Below, one piece after another: positions 61,187 to 64,000 of a stretch of 64,000 nt of DNA. The position numbers and the translations under genes were made by a program. Below the pieces are notes generated by a model. The model had not been told where the DNA came from. It saw only the letters and a list, made by a program, of their open reading frames with translations, and made no database searches. This stretch comes from Mycolicibacterium malmesburyense (GTDB lineage Bacteria > Actinomycetota > Actinomycetes > Mycobacteriales > Mycobacteriaceae): NCBI RefSeq assembly GCF_001050015.1, contig NZ_CVTB01000144.1:9309-73308 (forward strand). The letters run 5' to 3'. The number at the start of each line of letters is the position of its first letter. Position 1 is the stretch's first letter.

Positions 61187-61229
61187 TTCGGTGCACTACC
61201 GATCGATGAGCGACGGTTAGCGCACCGAA
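61187..61229. terminator. Hairpin between convergent Rv0361-like gene and fba
   Basis: TTCGGTGC (61187-61194) pairs with GCACCGAA (61222-61229), and the loop contains further imperfect pairing between CTACCGATCG and CGACGGTTAG. The structure occupies the whole 48-base gap between two convergent stop codons, so it may end transcription from both sides. No long T run follows on the plus strand, as is usual for mycobacterial hairpin terminators. Confidence 0.6.
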
Positions 61230-61230
61230 A

Positions 61231-62271
61231 TCACGAGGATGCGGTGACCGACCGGCCGGCGCTGTGCAGGTCCCGGCACGCCTCGACGACGCGTTCGCTC
61301 ATCGACGCCTCGGCCTTCTTCAAGTAACTGCGCGGATCGTAGGCCTTCTTGTCGCCGACCTCGCCGTCGATCTTCAGCACGCCGTCGTAGTTGGTGAACA
61401 TGTGCCCCGCGACCGGCCGGGTGAACGCGTACTGGGTGTCGGTGTCGACGTTCATCTTCACCACGCCGTAGCGCAACGCGTCCTCGATCTCCGATTTCAG
61501 CGAACCGGAGCCACCGTGGAACACGAAGTCGAAAGGCTTTGCATCCGCGGGTAATCCGAGTTTGGCGGCCGCGACCTTCTGCCCTTCGTCGAGGATCTCG
61601 GGACGGAGTTTGACGTTGCCCGGCTTGTACACTCCGTGCACGTTGCCGAACGTCGCCGCCAGCAGGTACCTGCCGTGTTCGCCGGCGCCGAGCACCTCGA
61701 CGGTCTTCTCGAAGTCCTCCGCCGTGGTGTAGAGCTTGTCGTTGATCTCGTTGGCGACGCCGTCCTCCTCACCGCCGACAACGCCGATCTCGATCTCCAG
61801 CACGATCTTCGCCGCGGCGGCGTCCTTCAGTAATTCCCGTGCGATCTCGAGGTTTTCGTCGAGCGGCACCGCCGAGCCGTCCCACATGTGCGACTGGAAC
61901 AGCGGCGGCCCGCCGCCGGAGACGCGCTGTTGCGAGATGGCGAGCAGTGGGCGCACGTAGGTGTCGAGCTTGTCCTTGGGGCAGTGATCGGTGTGCAGCG
62001 CCACCGTGACCGGGTACCTCTCAGCGATGACGTGGGCGAACTCGGCGAGCGCTACCGCGCCGGTGACCATGTCCTTGACACCGAGACCGGACGCGAATTC
62101 GGCTCCGCCCGTTGAGAATTGGATGATTCCGTCGCTGCCGGCGTCGGCGAAGCCCTTGATGGCGGCGTTGACGCTCTCCGACGACGTGCAGTTGATCGCC
62201 GGGAATGCGTAGCCGTGCTCCTTGGCCCGGTCGAGCATCTCCCCGTACACCTCGGGCGTTGCGATGGGCAT
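61231..62271 (-). CDS. fba: Fructose-bisphosphate aldolase, class II
   Basis: This 346-residue zinc aldolase splits fructose 1,6-bisphosphate in glycolysis and rebuilds it in gluconeogenesis. It has AFPAINCTSSESVNAAIKGF, VALHTDHCPKDKLDTYV (metal ligand His and catalytic Asp), EIEIGVVGGEEDGV, LAATFGNVHGVYKPGNVKL, FHGGSGSLKSEIEDALRYGV and VNVDTDTQYA-like MNVDTDTQYAFTRPV. It starts at ATG 62271 with GGAGG upstream. Confidence 0.97.
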   Translation of the reverse strand: MPIATPEVYGEMLDRAKEHGYAFPAINCTSSESVNAAIKGFADAGSDGIIQFSTGGAEFASGLGVKDMVTGAVALAEFAHVIAERYPVTVALHTDHCPKDKLDTYVRPLLAISQQRVSGGGPPLFQSHMWDGSAVPLDENLEIARELLKDAAAAKIVLEIEIGVVGGEEDGVANEINDKLYTTAEDFEKTVEVLGAGEHGRYLLAATFGNVHGVYKPGNVKLRPEILDEGQKVAAAKLGLPADAKPFDFVFHGGSGSLKSEIEDALRYGVVKMNVDTDTQYAFTRPVAGHMFTNYDGVLKIDGEVGDKKAYDPRSYLKKAEASMSERVVEACRDLHSAGRSVTASS

Positions 62272-62320
62272 GGGCCCTCCTCCTGCCGGTTTCGGTGATT
62301 ATCCCACCGCGGCGGCCGGT

Positions 62321-63334
62321 TCACATGGTCAAGACCATGCGGTACCGCGCGCGGCCCTCCTCCATCGCGGCGAAGGCCTCGGCGGCCTCGGTCAGCGGCT
62401 TCTCCTCGATCCTCGCGCGCACCCCGCTCTGCACGGCGAAGTGCATGGTCTCCTCGACGTCGCGCGAGGTGCCCGACGGATGACCGCTGACGCTCAGACC
62501 GTCGTTGATCAGCTGGATCGGGGCGATCGGCAACGGGTCGGCGGTGACGCCGATGATGACGAGCTCCCCCTGAGGCGCCAGCCCGCCGACGGTGTCGGCC
62601 ATCGCCTGCGAGTTGGCCGCGGTCGCCAGCACCACCGCCGCACCCCCGAGGTCCTTGAGCGCCGCGGCGACGTCGACGGCCCTGGAGTCGACGTAATGGT
62701 GGGCGCCCAGGTCGCGCGCGTCGGCCTCCTTGTCCGCACCGCGCGCGATGGCCACGGTCTCGAAACCCATCGCCCGCGCGAACTGCACACCGAGATGGCC
62801 CAGGCCCCCGACGCCGAGCACCGCCACCAGATCACCGGACTTGGCCTTCGTCTGCCGCAGGCCGTTGAAGGTGGTGACGCCGGCGCAGCCCATCGGCGCG
62901 GCCTCGGCGAACGACAGCTCGTCGGGGATGCGGGCCAGCGCCGTGACGGGCGCGACCATCGATTCGGCGTAACCGCCGGGATAGTGCCAGCTGGGCACCT
63001 GCATGCGTTCGCACTGCATGAACTGGCCCTTGCGGCAGGGCACGCAGCGGTTGCAGTTGCCGCCGAACCATCCGACCGCGACGCGGTCGCCGACGGCGAA
63101 GTCCTCGACGTCGGCGCCCACCTCGGCGATCGTCCCCGCGACCTCGTGACCCAGCGTGATGGGCCAGTTCAGGTTCGGAAAACCGCCGGCAACGAAGCCG
63201 TGGTCGGTGCCGCACACGCCGCAGGCGGCGACGGCGATCCGCACGTGCAGCGGCGGCGGCGAGGCCGTCTCGACGTCGGAAAGGGTCAGGGGACCACCAA
63301 CGGATTCGACCAGAACCGCCTTGTGAGTGGGCAT
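62321..63334 (-). CDS. Zinc-dependent alcohol dehydrogenase
   Basis: This 337-residue medium-chain dehydrogenase has the catalytic zinc Cys and His in CGVCGTDHGF and LGHEVAGTIAEVG, the structural zinc Cys in GGNCNRCVPCRKGQFMQC, and the NAD(P) loop LGVGGLGHLGVQFARAMG (about residues 170-187). It resembles AdhA-type alcohol dehydrogenases of broad substrate range. I chose the ATG at 63334 (MPTHKAVLVESVGGPLTLSD). The much longer frame upstream is antisense to the DedA gene. It lies 49 bases upstream of fba on the same strand but has no obvious functional tie. Confidence 0.9.
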   Translation of the reverse strand: MPTHKAVLVESVGGPLTLSDVETASPPPLHVRIAVAACGVCGTDHGFVAGGFPNLNWPITLGHEVAGTIAEVGADVEDFAVGDRVAVGWFGGNCNRCVPCRKGQFMQCERMQVPSWHYPGGYAESMVAPVTALARIPDELSFAEAAPMGCAGVTTFNGLRQTKAKSGDLVAVLGVGGLGHLGVQFARAMGFETVAIARGADKEADARDLGAHHYVDSRAVDVAAALKDLGGAAVVLATAANSQAMADTVGGLAPQGELVIIGVTADPLPIAPIQLINDGLSVSGHPSGTSRDVEETMHFAVQSGVRARIEEKPLTEAAEAFAAMEEGRARYRMVLTM

Positions 63335-63421
63335 AGACGAACAGTAGTGACGCAGGACGGCGGTCCACACCCCCTGCGCGCGACGAAGGGGGTCGCCGCC
63401 GCGCCGGTATCTTGGTGAGCC

Positions 63422-64000
63422 ATGACCACCTCGGCCCTCGCGGCGACCGACCAGTTGGCGCTCATGCCCGACTTCCTCGACCCGATGACGCTGCTCGGCT
63501 ACTTCGGCACGTGGGCGCTGGTCGGGCTGCTGGTGGTGATCTTCGTCGAGTCCGGCGTGCTGTTCCCCGTCCTGCCCGGCGACTCGCTGCTGTTCGTGGC
63601 GGGCATGTTGGCCGCGGGCACGGCCGCGCTGGCCGAGGGCGGCGGCGAGGTCATCAACTTCCAGCTGTGGCAGTTGCTGGTGTTCATCCCCATCGCGGCC
63701 GTCCTCGGCGGCCAGGTCGGGTACTGGATCGGGCGCAACATCGGCACCGCGATGTTCAAGCCGAACGCGCGGTTCCTCAAGCAGAAGTACCTCGAAGAGG
63801 CACACGTCTTCTTCGAGCAGCGGGGGCCGTTCGCGATCGTCATCGCCCGCTTCGTCCCGATCGTCCGCACGCTGGCGCCGATCACCGCGGGCGCGGCCCG
63901 GATGAGCTATCCGGCGTTCACGTTGTTCAACGTGATCGGTGCCGTCGTCTGGGGCGTCGGGCTGACGCTGCTCGGCTACTGGCTCGGGCGCTTCGAGATC
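63422..64000 (+). CDS. DedA-family membrane protein, 3'-truncated (Rv0364-like)
   Basis: The first 193 residues of a DedA protein run off the window end. They show VESGVLFPVLPGDSLLFVAG, GGQVGYWIGRNIGTAMF, HVFFEQRGPFAIVIARFVPI and RTLAPITAGAARMSYPAFTL, the typical DedA signature (about residues 140-160) with the conserved Arg pairs. DedA proteins are membrane-potential-linked lipid flippases or scramblases, some acting on undecaprenyl phosphate. It matches Rv0364 in gene order. Confidence 0.9.
   Translation, partial: MTTSALAATDQLALMPDFLDPMTLLGYFGTWALVGLLVVIFVESGVLFPVLPGDSLLFVAGMLAAGTAALAEGGGEVINFQLWQLLVFIPIAAVLGGQVGYWIGRNIGTAMFKPNARFLKQKYLEEAHVFFEQRGPFAIVIARFVPIVRTLAPITAGAARMSYPAFTLFNVIGAVVWGVGLTLLGYWLGRFEI

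Overview
The window looks like chromosome from a fast-growing mycobacterium (Mycolicibacterium type). It is GC-rich, uses many GTG and TTG starts, and carries the mycobacterial gene set sodC, def, xthA, thiCD, thiOSG/thiE, glnX-glnH-pknG, glbN, ackA-pta, fgd1, metZ, purT, purA and fba. From my memory of M. tuberculosis, the order is close to the inverted Rv0434-Rv0356 segment followed by Rv0357-Rv0364, with strain-specific blocks inserted.

Layout. 1-6655: a 5'-truncated SAM methyltransferase, then a minus-strand block (LON-domain protein, glutamate-cysteine ligase family enzyme, lipoprotein SodC, LytR_C protein, DUF3263 protein) facing a plus-strand block (def, GNAT acetyltransferase, xthA). 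6693-8308: a frameshifted DUF222/HNH gene. 8320-25588: thiamine genes in two riboswitch-controlled sets. A TPP riboswitch precedes thiC-thiD. A second one, on the minus strand, precedes thiO-thiS-thiG, an SGNH hydrolase and two M28 lipoprotein peptidases. thiE diverges from it. Between thiD and the peptidases lie septum-formation-domain proteins, a Baeyer-Villiger-type monooxygenase, a double TetR regulator, two small membrane proteins and two permeases (APC and NCS2). 25572-35154: mutT3, the glutamate/aspartate-sensing set glnX-glnH-pknG, truncated haemoglobin glbN, a STAS protein and ackA-pta.

35155-41996 is the most interesting part. A four-gene plus-strand operon sits inside the otherwise minus-strand fgd1...pta-ackA block. 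It encodes a polytopic protein with an EpsI-like periplasmic half, a processive GT2 synthase, a BcsB-like periplasmic protein and a GT-C transferase. It is preceded by an AT-rich control region with two perfect dyads. I read it as a polysaccharide synthesis and export system without a PilZ domain.

42001-50419: an EEP-family membrane protein, fgd1, a metallo-beta-lactamase-fold hydrolase, a GNAT protein, an SDR behind a near-perfect palindromic operator, then a tightly packed purT, small membrane protein, rhodanese, metZ and small protein array. 50604-54648: a MarR regulator diverging from an MMPL-P450-ferredoxin operon. 54645-64000: a membrane protein, thioesterase and purA, an M50 protease, a cation diffusion facilitator with an embedded operator, DUF3151 and Rv0361-like proteins, fba, an alcohol dehydrogenase and the start of a DedA protein. 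I saw no rRNA, tRNA, insertion sequence or CRISPR array.
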